Both the position numbers and the translations under genes were made by a program. Shown here one piece after another: positions 11,621-24,612 of a DNA stretch of 64,000 nt (position 1 is the stretch's first letter; the number at the start of each line of letters is the position of its first letter). The stretch lies in contig OZ234499.1 in the NCBI GenBank assembly GCA_965153455.1, positions 10,040,271 through 10,104,270 on the forward strand, given 5' to 3'. Source of the DNA: Sphagnum compactum. Its lineage: Eukaryota > Bryophyta > Sphagnopsida > Sphagnales. A model generated the notes under the pieces. It made no database searches. It was given only the letters and a program-made list of their open reading frames with translations, and had not been told where the DNA came from.

Positions 11621-14600
11621 GTCACCATCCCTCAATGGTAATTATTGATGATAACTACACCACAACTTCAAATTATTAAAAACCTTGGCCTACATGAAGG
11701 TGTAAAAAAATTCCTTTAATAAGGGCATGACATATTCTCTAAATAGGTTCATTTGTTCATTAGATGGTAATCTCCATTCGTGCAACATTTGGTTCAACTA
11801 CCAAAAATGTTTTTATTGGTTAGCATGATTATTGTTGAAACATATTTACCTTTAAAACAATTCCACCAAACATGCATCCAACAATTCTACTATCTAAACT
11901 TAAACCAAAGCCTCTACACCTCATTAAGCCTATAAGGTCACCTAAAAATCAAATTATCATATTCAAGTATGACACATACCTATTATCTTTTTATTAACCC
12001 AATTTTTTCAAATTGAATGTAGAACATCTAATGTACTTCCAAAACAACCATCATGTTTCTTGTGCCTCACCTCATGAGATCATTGGACCAATTTTCAATT
12101 CCCATGTTTCCATAATTAAATTGTACTTTGGGTCAGGTTGATGAAATATCCCCAACATTTGAGGTTGAAGGTGTGGGTTGTGATTGTTACACCAAATGTG
12201 GGGAGGTGCCACACTATCTTGGCATCTTGACATCATCAACTTCTTTTCTAACATTCATACATCCCTATTGGTGATTATAATGATCTCACATATGCCAATG
12301 ATGTACAAACCATGTTGCACCTCCCTTTGCAACATGGTTATCCCAATTAAAGGTGCAGTACAATGATTTGCAAGGTGGGTGAGTGGGCATGAATGTGCAA
12401 AATGTTTTTATTCTATGAAACCTAAAGTGAATATCCATGTTAGGCATTGAAATCCATAACTTGCCCCAAAATCCACCTACGAATTCAACTATAAAATACC
12501 TAGGATGACAATGGTGTTGGTTCAAAAACAACATGAACCACCCCCTCCCATCCATATTGGGCACCTCCATGCTAAGTGAGTTGGAACCCCAATTTATCTG
12601 TGGACCTCCATCCTAAAATGCATGGAATCATGGACATTTTAAAAATGTTAACATGGTTTGTTTGTGAAAGGCGAATCTTATTGACCATAGCCAAAGGTGG
12701 TTTATCATCATAGCAAATTGCACATGATTAACATCCAAATCCAATATGTCATCCACCAAGCTTATGGATGACCTCACAATGAGTTTATATGATCATTGGG
12801 TCACTTAGTGGTGTTAGGTTAATCCACATATATTAGAACTGATGGGCACATGAACCAATTGTTATAGCATCCATTCACATTGGTTACTAATCCAAGCTTA
12901 TATATTGACATGCTACCAACACAATTGGCCAAGAATCTCCCAATGGAACATTTTCTTGCAAATATGCACATGGATGCATCTATGTGATCTATAAATATTG
13001 TAGAACACAAATTAATTCCCAAAAAGGTGATGATTTAAAATTTGAAAGGCCATGGCTTGAGCTTATCTATGAAAAACCCTAACACTAAGTCATCCTTAAA
13101 TTACCAAATAAATTGGCCAAACAAGGCCAAATCTTGTGCCCCCAACAATGCGATATTATTTAATACGTGGGTCCTTCCCCCTTACCCCATTGGATTTGGT
13201 CAAAGGGGGGAGTCGCATTTTATCACTCAACTTCTTACTCCTAACTATCTCCTAGTATTGGCCTCCTTATGGTCCTCCATTGCCACACTTCCTACTTTTA
13301 CAACTATCAACACCTCCCAAAGGCTCCTACCTTACACAAAATAGTCTCTTCACATATTCTCTCCCCCCTTTTCCAAAGGTAGCCCCTATATTCCTGCTCC
13401 TACACCAACCACAACAAAAACTTCCCATTTTTCCAAAAAATGATTTGTCTCCTCCTTATCTACTCATGTATTCTTACTCAACCAATAGGTTTAAGTACTT
13501 TTCCTCCTCCCCCTTCCACTCACCTTATGTTGTCATACATAGTGAGCGCCTCCCCTTGAACATCCACCACCCCACCATTTGAATATCTTGTTTATAATTC
13601 CTAGGATGTGCGTTAACTAGATTGCATCTTGAGGAGCTTGTTTCTTCATGATAATCTAACCTTCTTCCTTTCCCGCCTTTCTCAACTTCTCATGATGCCC
13701 CACAATACCATCCCCCATCCTTATGAACATCATCATCATTCCTTCCTTTTAACATTCCTTCGTGTCCCATGCACTTAGGAAGAAAGAAGGGAGACTAGTA
13801 ACAACTCTCTCTCTTCATAGCTCCATGGAGATGCCATCCCCACTTTCTTGACCTAACCCTAACTGCTGGAAGTTTTTAGGAAGTTCACCCCCCCTTTATC
13901 TGAACCTTCTTATCCAACAAGTTTGGCTAGGTTAGACTAGGATAAGACATCCATCCTTACTTTAATCCAACCAACCTACTCCTTCCATTAACCTAACTAG
14001 GCCATCCACCCATTTAGTCTTACAAAGATAAGGTCAAAGCATTAACTTAACCCTTTAGACATGTTCTAGTTAACCCCAAAACTTCCCCATACGCCTTATA
14101 CTTCCTAATCAAAATTGGGTTAGACTAATTTTGGCCCAACAAGTAACCTCCTTACTTGTCACTTGTTTTCATTTAATAGTTGCATGCTAAATTTCATTGT
14201 TTTGCACAAAAAATATGTAAGTTGCATAGTGGGGAAGCTAGTTGAATTTCAATTGATTTGTAGTTCCATATAAGTAAAAACATTGTAAATTGTGAGGTGC
14301 ATAATGTGATGTCTAGTTAAATATTACTTACACCAAAACATGTGTGAATTGAATCCTTATTGATTAATGCAAGTGAGCAATTCCATTCGTATGTTAGTTC
14401 TAATTTAGTTACATTTGCTTATGGAAGTGCAACTTTAGAAGAAAGATGGACAAATAGGTGGGTGCAAACTTCATGTGCAATATGAAAGGGGCATTGGAAA
14501 CAAGATGTGCCATGGCATTTTTTAACATTAAAATGATAGTTTGGTGTACATTAATAGTGATGATGTTAATTATAAGATAGTTACAATGTAATAATTTGTG

Positions 14601-15974
14601 TTAAAATTACAACATGGAATTATTTACTTGCAACATAGTTGCAAGCATGTTCCACAACCATTTTTGTTAGTTGCAAGTTAACATTCCATCCCTTGGTTGT
14701 AAACTAACACCATGTAATGAATTCCAACAATTACAATTGAAAAATGTGTTGAATGTAATTAATTGCACCTTAATATTAGGCATATTGAATTGACAATTGC
14801 AATATGATGACATTGCAACCCCTTATAATCATGGAATCAAATTTATATATTCATTTAATTGAATAACACCACTAGAAAAGAACTCACATAATGGCAAGCT
14901 ACTGGCATTATTATCAATTTTTACACAATGATATCTCAAATCCTTTATAATTGCACAATAAAAACATGATTGTCACAACATAGTCCCACATGTGAGGACT
15001 TCCAAGGTCACAAAACAATGCTTACACCACTATTAATAGTTGCACCGTAATATTTAAATGAATTTTCATACCATTGTTTTAGACCCAATAACCAAACTTT
15101 TAGTAAAATAATATCTAATTATGAAAAAATACTAAAAACCAAATATGTTAGTTACCAATGAATTGCCTCTTAGTCACCAAAATCCTTACATTAGTTGCAA
15201 GGTAATTCCATTTTGGTTAAAAAAAATTCATCCATGTTGGATGAATGAAAATTGACAAATTTACCATGTGCCATGATGTTTGTTTTCCTATTTAACACAT
15301 GGCAATGAGTTGTCCAATTTGACATTCTAGTGGAAAAGTAGTTGCATTATGTTGCACATATTTTTATTGTCATGTACGATGACCATATACAATGAGTTGC
15401 ACAGTTGTAACTAATGCAACTTGTCTAATGCAACTAGCGTTCTATTTTTACGATGATTTGCAAATGGTCATTGCAATTAGAAAATGCAATTGCAAGCCTG
15501 ATTGCAAAACCCCCATTTTTCTCATAATGTCAAAAGATTCAAACATTTTCACAATATTGCAATTACTATGCAATGTTCAACTTTATCTAAGCACCATATA
15601 TTGGAACAATCGAGGGTTCTTTGCACTTCTTGATTTTTATTTTCACCTTCCCATCCTTGCTAAAATTTCTCAGATACTAATCATGGCGTCACCAAATTTG
15701 ACTATTGTTGCCATAAGTTGATTATTTTCAGTCATAATTGACTTATCAAAACACCATTATCATGACGTTATAGGATGAAGGTTAATAGTATGAAGTGTTT
15801 CCATAATTGTCTTCCATTTACATTTAAAACAAATGCATGGCGACCACTAAATATTTGTCATCGATGTGAAATGGAAGAAAATGATTAATGGCCACAAGTG
15901 ATTAAATAAATAGTTTCATCAATCCTTATGAAGTTTTAACACCAATTTTAGTTTTCCAAATATCTTAACAACCG
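11621..15974. other. No gene recognised
   Basis: AT-rich intergenic DNA. Short open frames (for example on the minus strand at 12,286-12,570 and 12,819-13,022) match nothing I recognise. The part next to 11,620 may hold the upstream gag/protease end of the minus-strand gypsy remnant, too decayed to identify. From 14,160 to 15,720 short TTGCAA/TTGCAC words are common, but no repeat unit is evident. Confidence 0.4.
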
Positions 15975-16392
15975 TTAAGCGTTTGCTTCCATTTCACATT
16001 GGAGAGAAAGACTTAATTTGGTTATCAATTGTTTGCTAGCATGGTTTTTGATAGACAAATGACTAGTGATTGCAAAGCATTTCTTTCCTTTTCATATCAT
16101 AGAGAAATGCTTAAGTATCATTGGGCATTTCTTCCATGTCTTTTTAGGAAAAAAATGCTTAATGACCATTAGGCATTTCTTACTTTGTCTATTCGAAGAC
16201 AATCTTTGTTTTCATTTTCTTTCACATTAAAGAAAAATGTTTACTAGTCATTAGGCGTTTCCTCCCATGTCATATCAGGGAGAAATGCTTAGAAGCCCCC
16301 ATATGTTTCTTCCCATGTCATATCAAGGAAAAATGTTTAGCAACTACCAAATGTTTCCTTTCATGTCATATTAGGAAAAAACATTTACAAAA
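15975..16392. repeat. Degenerate tandem repeat of about 50-60 bp with self-complementary units
   Basis: Some seven units share the pattern GCATTTCTTCCATGTC, then ATATCAGGGA, then GAAATGC and TTAGTGGTCATTAG. Within a unit GCATTTCT and AGAAATGC are inverted copies, so each unit can form a small hairpin. Copies differ by many substitutions, indicating age. Further copies occur at about 17,110-17,235. Confidence 0.75.
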
Positions 16393-16686
16393 GAAACAAT
16401 TCTTAAATCTACAACTCCATATATGACTAATTTTATACTCATATTGAACACTATATGATTAAAGGCCCTTAATCGTAATAGAGAAGTAGAAGTAGCAAAG
16501 GACAAGTAGTCATTAAATGTTCAACACAACATTTTTCATTCTATAGTCATATTGGACAAGTCATAAAGGACATTTGCCATATAGAATGTTGAGGTGTCGT
16601 ATAATGGTCAAATGACTATAATATGATTGGTAGACATTAGACCAATTTGATTATTCGAATTCATACCTATATTATTATTATTTTCT

Positions 16687-16687
16687 A

Positions 16688-16724
<37 letters not shown>

Positions 16725-16763
16725 ATGTAGGTAGGTAGGTAAGTAGGTAGGTTGGGGGGGGGG
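16687..16763. repeat. Compound microsatellite (TA)n-(GTAG)n-(G)n
   Basis: A run of TA repeats (about 16,689-16,720) is followed by GTAGGTAGGTAGGTAAGTAGGTAGG and a run of ten or more G. Confidence 0.95.
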
Positions 16764-17109
16764 GTAGGGTTATTTATGTTCATATCAAATGATTTGTAGT
16801 CATTTTTTAATAATTATAATGATAGTTGGATATCCATGCCACCCTGTCATTAATCATGAATGCCATATAGGTGAAATAAAAGTGATCAAAATTGATACCC
16901 TCCAACTTGTTACTACCTCCTCATCTAATAATCACCTAATGCCCTGTCAATATATGACTATCACTTTTTACACATAGGATTCAAAGTAATAGTTTTTGAT
17001 TAAATTCATACAAATAGTCATTTATGACTTGTAGTCATAGAGTTCTTGGTTGCAAAAGACAAAATTATTTTTAGTGTTAACAACCACTAGGCATGACTTT
17101 CCCTCGATT

Positions 17110-17235
17110 ATCGGAAACAAATGTTTGGTAGCCATTAAGCATTTCCTTCTTTGTCACATCAAAGAAAAACACCTTGTGGTCGCTACATGTTTCCCCCATG
17201 TCATGTTAGACATAAATGCCTAACGTTCACTAGGT
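17110..17235. repeat. Outlying copies of the 15,975-16,392 repeat
   Basis: Two to three units with GCATTTCC, TTCTTTGTCACATCAAAG and AAATGC-like words resemble the array about 0.7 kb to the left. The spacing suggests a once-longer array, later interrupted. Confidence 0.6.
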
Positions 17236-20199
17236 GATTTGGACCATTATCAAGTTAGACAATTTGACCCTTAAAAAAGTTTCGTGTTATTTTCATATTG
17301 ACCACTAAAAATGTAGCACTTATCATATTAGAAATATGTTATATATGTTTTTTTTTAATGGGATGTTCACTTTTACATTTTTTTGAATGTATTGGATTAA
17401 ATGTATTTTCATTGAACTTTGCTAAGTTTCTAATGTATGAACCAAAATATTGATTCATTTTATTAATGGCCTTTGTTGTGAAATGTCAATGGTAGTAGAA
17501 AATAAAGGTCTCAAGGTGTGTTTTTGTGATTTCAATAGTGAAATCAAGTGGAGGATGTAATAGAAATGGAAACCTTTGTTGAAATCAAATTAGTCCATCA
17601 CCTATGTGCATGAAATTCATTGCAAAAAGTTGTCCTATCGAGTATCTGATTATGTTACCATGAAAAAACATTTGAGAACTAAAGGTCCTAATGTTTATGT
17701 CAACATCAAAGGAGAAATTTATATTGTGGAATAAAATGGGACCTTAATTTCTAAATGTTTTAAGACTAGAATATCTAAAAAATAGACAATGACTTTAATG
17801 ACTCAGATGATCAAGGAAGACTGCTCAAAAATTTGTGTGGTTTAATGGTTTGGATATCAAAGTAATCTTGAATGAATGCAATTCAAGTCAAATTCAGCCA
17901 AGTTTAATTGAATTGAATTCAAAGTTCTAAATTAAATTAGATTCAACACAATATTCTCTTCCTTGGATTTCAATTTACTAAAGGATAGTCACCACTTGAG
18001 CAAAATTACAAAATTGAGAAGAGAGGCATTGCATCCAACTATTGAATCCAATAGTAAATGAGATTTCAGAGTTGAAAAAAAAAATCCAAAATTTCACATA
18101 ATCAAGTACAATACCTTGATAATCTAAGAATCATGTTAATAATCATACATGGAAACCAATTCAACACCTTGCAAATGACCTTAGAAAGCTTCACAAATCC
18201 CACCTATAATATCCAAACAGTTTAAGGCCCTATATTGTGGAAATTAATGTTAGAACGTACAGTGAAATCACATACGAAATCCATTAACATTAACTACAAT
18301 TTTTTTTAAAAATGCTAAAATGTATTATTATAACATATTTCATACAATTCATATGTAAACTAGTTGTTATGCTTGGATAAGTTCATCCATAAATGTTCAC
18401 CATTGTTCAAAATGCATGGAATTGTTGCATTCTCATACAATTCATTGTCTCATGGTGGATTTCATTTATAAATGTTCACTTTCTGTGTATGTGTCATCTA
18501 TAATGAATGTAGTTTGTCCATTGTGATCTAATTTCATCTACAAATTGTGGAAGGGGTCAAGGTATTTGAGAAGTTATTGAAAAAGGTTTCTTAAATGAGG
18601 GGCATTACAAAATGCTTTGTGAAAGCTTCTGGGGGCATAACCCTTGAACCCCCTCTCCCCAAAATTGGTGGAAATAGATGCAACCCAACCCAAATGAGGT
18701 CTACCCTTACAACACAATCTTTTAATCTTGTTCAAAGTTTTTCCATGTGATGAACACAATCTGATTTGGAACCTTTTGCATGATTTGTGCCATCATTGCT
18801 GTTCATGTTTGTGTGTACATTCATGACAATGTTTAAGCATATTATGTATACATAACTTGTTGTAATCCTTGTATTTATGGTAATGGTTTTTTTGTTCTTG
18901 ATCATTTTCATGCCTTCACAAATAAAATAAAAATTAGGGTAGACGTGTTGAAAGATCCATACCCTATTATAAGATCCACACACTAATATAACCGATAGCA
19001 CAACTTCTAGCTCTTATCTTCATCTTTCATGATGTGCTAACAATTACAAATATAAAAATGTGAACCTCCAAAAGTATGAGCAAAAAATATGTAGGTGATA
19101 TCACCTTCATAAAAAAAAATTACACCACAAAATATCACTTGCATGTGGAGAAGACTATAGGAGGTCATTGAATAGTGGTTGTAAGATTGTTTCCATTGAA
19201 TGGTCTACTCCATAAAAACGATTGAAAGAGCTATGATTTTTCCCATTTATTTACTTGCCCGCTAAGTTGCAAGGATGCTAAATATGGTTTTAATATAGTA
19301 GCAAACGTTTTTGCCCCTCTCCTTGAACTTAAAAACAACCATCAAGGAAATCATCAAGTACTAGCATGTTGTACCTAATACTAACCAAAAATTGATTGAA
19401 AGCAGCTAATGGTTCAATAATTTCAGAACTTTTCAAAACATGCTGTACCTGTGATATCTATAAATAATTTATTATGGCTAATTAACTTGACTAAAAATGC
19501 ATTAAATATAGAGTGATGTAAGAGCATAACATGATGTGAATTTTCATTTAAATTATCAAATAGAATGAAAGCCTTAGGACTTGTTTATATCATAGATAAT
19601 AAGCTGATATTAGTTTTTGTTTTGAATCATAGAGCCTGGTGATTAGAGACTTATTACATTTTTTCCTAGAGTAGGATTGAGTAACTAAAATAATTCATAT
19701 TTTGAAATCAAATCAACGACTTAAAAGGTTAAATCTGAGGTTTTGTTTGTAGCATAGTGCAGAGTGGTAGCATAGGCTTACAAGATATGCTTTACAATTA
19801 CAGAGAGCAATGTCAGTTTTTGTTTCAATCACAATGTTGAAAAGTAGATTTTACTAGATTTGTTAGTATTATTATAAAGCTAAGTAATATGCAAGTTCCT
19901 ACATCCACTGAGCAGACCACAAACAACAAGCAAGTGGCTCATTGCACAATGGCTCTGCCCCTTTGTGGCAAGTTCAACCCAGCAACAGTTAACATAGGAA
20001 GGATTCCATATAGTTCTCAGAAAATGAACTCACACTAACACCTGGTCAACATTCCTCAAAATGTGGGACCAAATGAGAACTACATTCTGTAGTCTCTCTC
20101 ACCTTACAGACAGAGCCAATGACAATTAAGATTGAGAATCTTAAATGTCTCAATAGAAAGCTTGTTGAAGGCCACAGCTATAGGGCAGTGTTGAGATTG
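17236..20199. other. No gene recognised
   Basis: AT-rich intergenic DNA. Open frames are short and unrecognised on both strands. I see no tRNA, terminal repeats or transposon motif. Confidence 0.4.
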
Positions 20200-20209
20200 T
20201 GCTTACCAT

Positions 20210-20912
20210 TGTATCCAGAAGATTTCTGCAAGACTTGCACGTGCAGTTCTCAGTAAAAACACACACCTCAATCAGCAAGTCCAAAAGATCAACAGATGTC
20301 CTACAATCAGCAAAAACAATGTGAGAGTTTGATCCTGGAGTTGGAATCTTTTCCAAAACTTTATTGCAAGCATGGTCCTCTGTCCCAGGGGGATCAGATC
20401 TCCCAAAATGTTCATGGTGGGACTTTCACAGCGACAGCATTCAAATCCACATCATGAGTTGCAAGGGTTCCATTGCTTGGAAACTCAGATCCACCATGTG
20501 TTCAATTTCACTTGTCAAAGTATGCACATCAAACTAGGCAAACAGGTTCAGCCATTGGAACTCAAACAGATTCAACCCCCCTGTCAATTTTCATTTACTC
20601 AATTTAATATCCAACAAGACATGCATCCACAACCACTTTTACTGATCTGATCATGAGAATCATGCCTACCCTCTTCATGTACTATTACACTGGTGCGCAC
20701 ATTCACAACCTCCACAGATACAACAGGATCTGGCTGCAAACCTCTCTATTGCCATTGTCAAAACAGTTCTAAAGCACACTCCCCCTCCTTGAGTGCTGCA
20801 ACAATCACATATGCATTCAGGACCCCCACACAAACATGACAGGGACTAGTTGCATACCTTCCACAGCATTTGTGAATATAGTTCCAGTGTCATCTGCTCC
20901 TGGTAGTGCATC
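20210..20912 (-). other. Exon-like segments of an unknown minus-strand gene
   Basis: Three minus-strand stretches are bounded by good splice signals. 20912-20858 lies between TTGTGCAG and GTATGC and reads DALPGADDTGTIF in an open frame. 20733-20670 lies between GTTTGCAG and GTAGGC and reads PDPVVSVEVVNVRTSVIV. 20299-20210 lies between GATTGTAG and GTAAGC and reads TSVDLLDLLIEVCVF, then a Cys-rich end. The phases of the first two do not match directly, so an exon is missing, or a frame is wrong, or the transcript is non-coding. The local composition is gene-like. I do not recognise the protein. The two-membrane-segment ORF at 21,514-21,870 lies upstream on the same strand and might belong to the same transcription unit. 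Confidence 0.35.
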
Positions 20913-21322
20913 CTGCACAAGCCTCCCAAACAATGTTTTAGACAAAAATGCCTTAACCAAAGAAACAGAATTCAATTAGGAAACCATCTCATGTGGAGAA
21001 TACATTTGAATTCAATAAGACTAGTTAGTAAAAACATTCATTTGTGCTTGAAGGCATGAATCAGAAAGACAAGCAATTCTTCCCTTGATTCATAATTGAT
21101 TTCATTAAATCTTGAGTATTTGGTACAGCTTTCAGAAATTACCAAAAAGATTTGAGTGCATGTCTGGAAACAGCAAATATGCTCAAATCTAAAGTAGGGT
21201 TTTGATCAGCTTCAGCTTGCAGACGAGACTATCTCTACTTTGCCATTGGAACAACGCCTTTGTTTCTTCACAATAGATCTTTTCGAATGAACCTGTTTTA
21301 GATCTGGTTTTGTTTCCTGGTC

Positions 21323-21342
21323 AAACCCTAAACCCTAACCCC
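21323..21342. promoter_or_regulatory. Telo-box-like AAACCCTAAACCCTAA
   Basis: A short double copy of the plant telomere-type word CCCTAAA followed by CCCTAACCCC. In plants such telo-boxes are frequent near start sites of housekeeping genes. Here it lies 3' of the only nearby ORF, so the function is unclear. Confidence 0.5.
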
Positions 21343-21513
21343 AAGCTGTTTGTGTCCAGAATTTCGTAGAATCACAAACTTTAGCTCTTGTACCTATAGA
21401 TCCTGGTTGAGCTCTCCAAACATACTCTCTACATCTTTCACTTCATAAGATTCTTTCTCAAGAAAAAATTCTACGGAGAGGGGAAGGATCCTTCAGAATC
21501 TGTCACGGCTGCC

Positions 21514-21870
21514 TTATTCTTCCACAGCAACGACGTCCGTAGCCTCCCCGCCTTCCTGCTCCTCGCACCGATCCGCAGGCTGCTGCTGCTTCTTCAGCTT
21601 CCCCTTCTCGATGCTCTTCCTCTTCTTGGCAGGGAGGGCAGCCAACCGTCGCCGCTCTTCGCTCTGCTGCGCTAGCTCCGCCGCTTGCTGCCTCTCCCAC
21701 TGGCGCTGAACCTCAACGGCATGCCGCCTTGAAACGAAGTAAAGCACCACCAACGCGAGTGCGGCGTACACAGGAGGTATCAGTTGCAACACTGCCAAGG
21801 CTCCGGGAATGAGAGCCAAGCCCGCCAACCATAGCTGCTGGCCTCTGTGCAACTTGATTTTCAACTGCAT
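21514..21870 (-). CDS. Hypothetical small protein with two membrane segments and a basic/acidic tail
   Basis: From the first in-frame ATG at 21870 the frame gives 118 residues ending at TAA. It begins MQLKIKLHRG, then has two hydrophobic segments, about residues 12-31 (LWLAGLALIPGALAVLQLI) and 34-50 (VYAALALVVLYFV). After that comes a charged helix rich in R, Q and E, likely coiled coil, a lysine-rich patch (KKRKSIEKGKLKK) and an acidic end. The frame stays open upstream to about 21,970 without another ATG, so a 5' exon may add residues. Composition is GC-rich against the AT-rich surroundings and the codon pattern looks coding. I do not recognise the family; location in an organelle or ER membrane is a guess from the segments. 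Confidence 0.55.
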   Translation of the reverse strand: MQLKIKLHRGQQLWLAGLALIPGALAVLQLIPPVYAALALVVLYFVSRRHAVEVQRQWERQQAAELAQQSEERRRLAALPAKKRKSIEKGKLKKQQQPADRCEEQEGGEATDVVAVEE

Positions 21871-22835
21871 ATTCAGCAGCTCTTTGATCCTCCTCCTCCT
21901 TTGAGGTACACCCACCACAATCCTCCTGCTCCCACGCCAAGTCGCGCAACTTTTCGTCTTCAGAAGAACAAAAAATCAAAGATAAATAAAAATGGGTCCT
22001 TCTAAAACTTTGCAGAATTTCTGCAGATTTTTGTAATCAAAGAAATATTGCAAAACTTGGCCGATCCGAGAAGTAATGCACTACAATTCATTAGAGCTCG
22101 GAGAGGACAATGGTGGCAATCCGACATGGCCGGTGTTACGATGAGTGCAGCAAGGATGGAATGGAATCTAGCGTACGCTGGAATTTGCCTAATTTAGGGG
22201 CACTGGATTTGGCCGACGGTGCGGAAGATTCTTCTACTTCAGTTACTAATGCGAGTCCTCGTTGACTCACCAGGGGACAAGGTACGTAGCTTTTTGGTCC
22301 AACATTTTGACGAATACTCGCCAGATGTGAACTCTGACTTCATTTTTGGGGAACTTCGTGGACCGTTTTCTACTATAACTCTGTTGCAAGTGTTGGTGGG
22401 TATCTCTACTTTTGAACGTACCAACTGGTTTGGGAACTGGTTTCTCTTTTAAATTTTCATACCAACTGGTTTGGGTAGGGGTTTCTCTTTTAAATTTTCA
22501 TACCAACCTGTTACAGGCAGCGATTTTTTTGTGTGAAATTTCGCTAAAGTTTGAAAAATAAAAATAAAAAGGAATACTCTATCTCAATATTCCTTTTTCC
22601 TGAAAAAAAACTTAATGTTTGAAAAATATTCGTCACATTTGGATTAGTGTTGGGCAGGCACCCAAATTGCCAAATAAGAATTGGTGGTTCTAGTTCTGAT
22701 TTTAAGAATCTACTTGGAATTGGGTCTCAATTATGGAAGTGGTTGTGTAACTTGATTACACAATTACTTAGGTAATTGTGTAAAGGGGTAAGATTCCATA
22801 ATTTGGTTATGGTCCTTTGACTTATGTCATGTGCA

Positions 22836-23280
22836 TCATGTGATGTTTCTTGTGAGTAATTATGGAATCACATGCGGAACTATGTGATGTTGTTTCCTTG
22901 TGAGTAATTGTGGAATCACATGGGGAACCATGTGATATTGTTTTTTGTGAATAATTGTGGAATCACATTCATGTGATATTGTATTTCGTGATTAGTTGTG
23001 GAATCACATCCATGTAATATTGTTCCTTGTGAATAATTGTGGACTCACATTCATGTGATATTGTATTTCGTGATTAGTTGTGGAATCACATCCATGTGAT
23101 TTTGTTTCCTTGTGATTTTGTTTCCTTTTCATTATTTGGGAAACCATGTGATGTTGTTTCCTTGTGATTAATTGTGGAATCACATGGGGAACCATGTGAT
23201 ATTGTTCCTTGTGAATAATTGTGGAATCACATCCATGTGATTTTGTTTCCTTTTGATTATTTGGGGAACCTTGTGATGGA
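22836..23280. repeat. Tandem array of 41-48 bp units, many carrying an ATCACAT-ATGTGAT dyad
   Basis: About ten head-to-tail units follow the pattern TGTGATRTTGTTTCCTTGTG, then ATTAATTGTGGAATCACATCCA. Where one unit meets the next the sequence ATCACATCCATGTGAT forms a 7-bp-arm palindrome around CC. Some units have GGGGAACC in place of the shorter spacer, so two unit lengths (41 and 47-48 bp) alternate irregularly. Confidence 0.9.
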
Positions 23281-23799
23281 TAAACTTTAGGAAGTTTCTT
23301 GACTTGTTTCCTTTTGGTTAATATTTAAAGGGGTGTTTGTGACCTTGGGAGACACCTTCATTTGTAAAAAATTATGGTATGAATATAAAGTTTGTGAGAA
23401 TTGAAGTTTTGATTTTGAAAGGCTTTTGATTTTGAATAGTTTTGGTGTTGTTTGTGTGTAGTTCATGGTAGGAGAATAGTGAGACTTGCATAGCCAATAA
23501 AAGGGTGAAAGAATAGTTTTGCAACCAAGAACATAAATTTCATAGCTATGTAGTAATCATACATAGTTTCGATCCTAAACCTGTTCGTGGTGTACAGTTG
23601 GACTTGAAACTAACTTTTATATATAAAGATTTTGGAACTAGGTGGGAAATGACTTTTTGTTTTGACCTTGACCAAAATTAGAACTAGATTAGAATATTGA
23701 AAACAAATCTAGTTCCAATTCTTATTTTAGGTTTAGGGTTTAGAGAGTTTGTTGTTTTTATTGGTTAGTTTTATGCAAGTTAGCTAGTTTTCTTTTTTT

Positions 23800-24130
23800 C
23801 ATGTTTGTTGAAGTTTCAAGCTTCAAGTTCCAAAACATTATTTCTTCTTTTCTCAAGTTTTTTTCAAGGGTTTTGTGCTTTATTTCTTTTCAAAGCTCAA
23901 GCTCCAAAGCTTGTAGTTATTGATTTAGCTTATGCCTTGTTCGTGTTCTTTTGCTATTGTTTTTTATTGTTTCGGTTGTGCTTTACTCTTGTTGCTATTT
24001 CTTGTGGCCTTGGTCATGTTTTTCTTCTGTTACTTTTTGTGGCCTTGGTCACATTCTTTTGTTGTTGCTTTGCATGTTCTTTTATTGTTGCTTTTCTCAA
24101 CCTTGGTTGTTCTAAATGGACTTTCTGAGG
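23800..24130. repeat. T-rich low-complexity tract
   Basis: The plus strand is a run of TTTTGTTG/CTTTTGTT words with a repeated TGTGGCCTTGGTCA motif. The frames it opens encode only Phe/Leu/Val-rich strings typical of low-complexity DNA. No gene. Confidence 0.6.
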
Positions 24131-24612
24131 GTGTTTGTGATTAGGGTAATGGATTTTTCCGAGGGAAATAATGTTCCCAATGGAAGTTCCATTGGAAATG
24201 GATTGTTGTGCTTTTGTTTTTGGGTTTGAAATCCCTACAACATCAATATCACTAGCAAAAAATTATGCAATCATAAATTGTCAAAGTTATGGGGTTTGTT
24301 GGCAAAAAACCAAGATTTTTGAAATCCTAAAAGTTGGATTGTCACAACTTGGGCATTTCATGTGCTTATGAATTTTTCTTCATTAAAAGTAAGTCCAAGT
24401 TCAAACTCAACCTTATATTGTAAACTTGCATTGCAAAAACATTTGGAGGAAAATTATTGGCATTTTTGGATGAAGGGAGTGATTGAGAAAAAGATGGGCT
24501 TGAAGGAGAAAGATGTTTAGCAAAAAAAAGGTCCCAACCTTTAACAACATTTTCTGTTTTTTTTAGTAAATTTGTTCCTTACAACAAAAATGATCTTCAC
24601 CAAATTCAATCC

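Noticed and set aside
21323-21342. Interstitial telomere or chromosome fusion point
   Set aside because: Only about two telomere-type words; a telo-box or chance is sufficient.
22836-23280. CRISPR array
   Set aside because: The units are contiguous degenerate tandem repeats without unique spacers, in plant nuclear DNA, and there are no cas genes.
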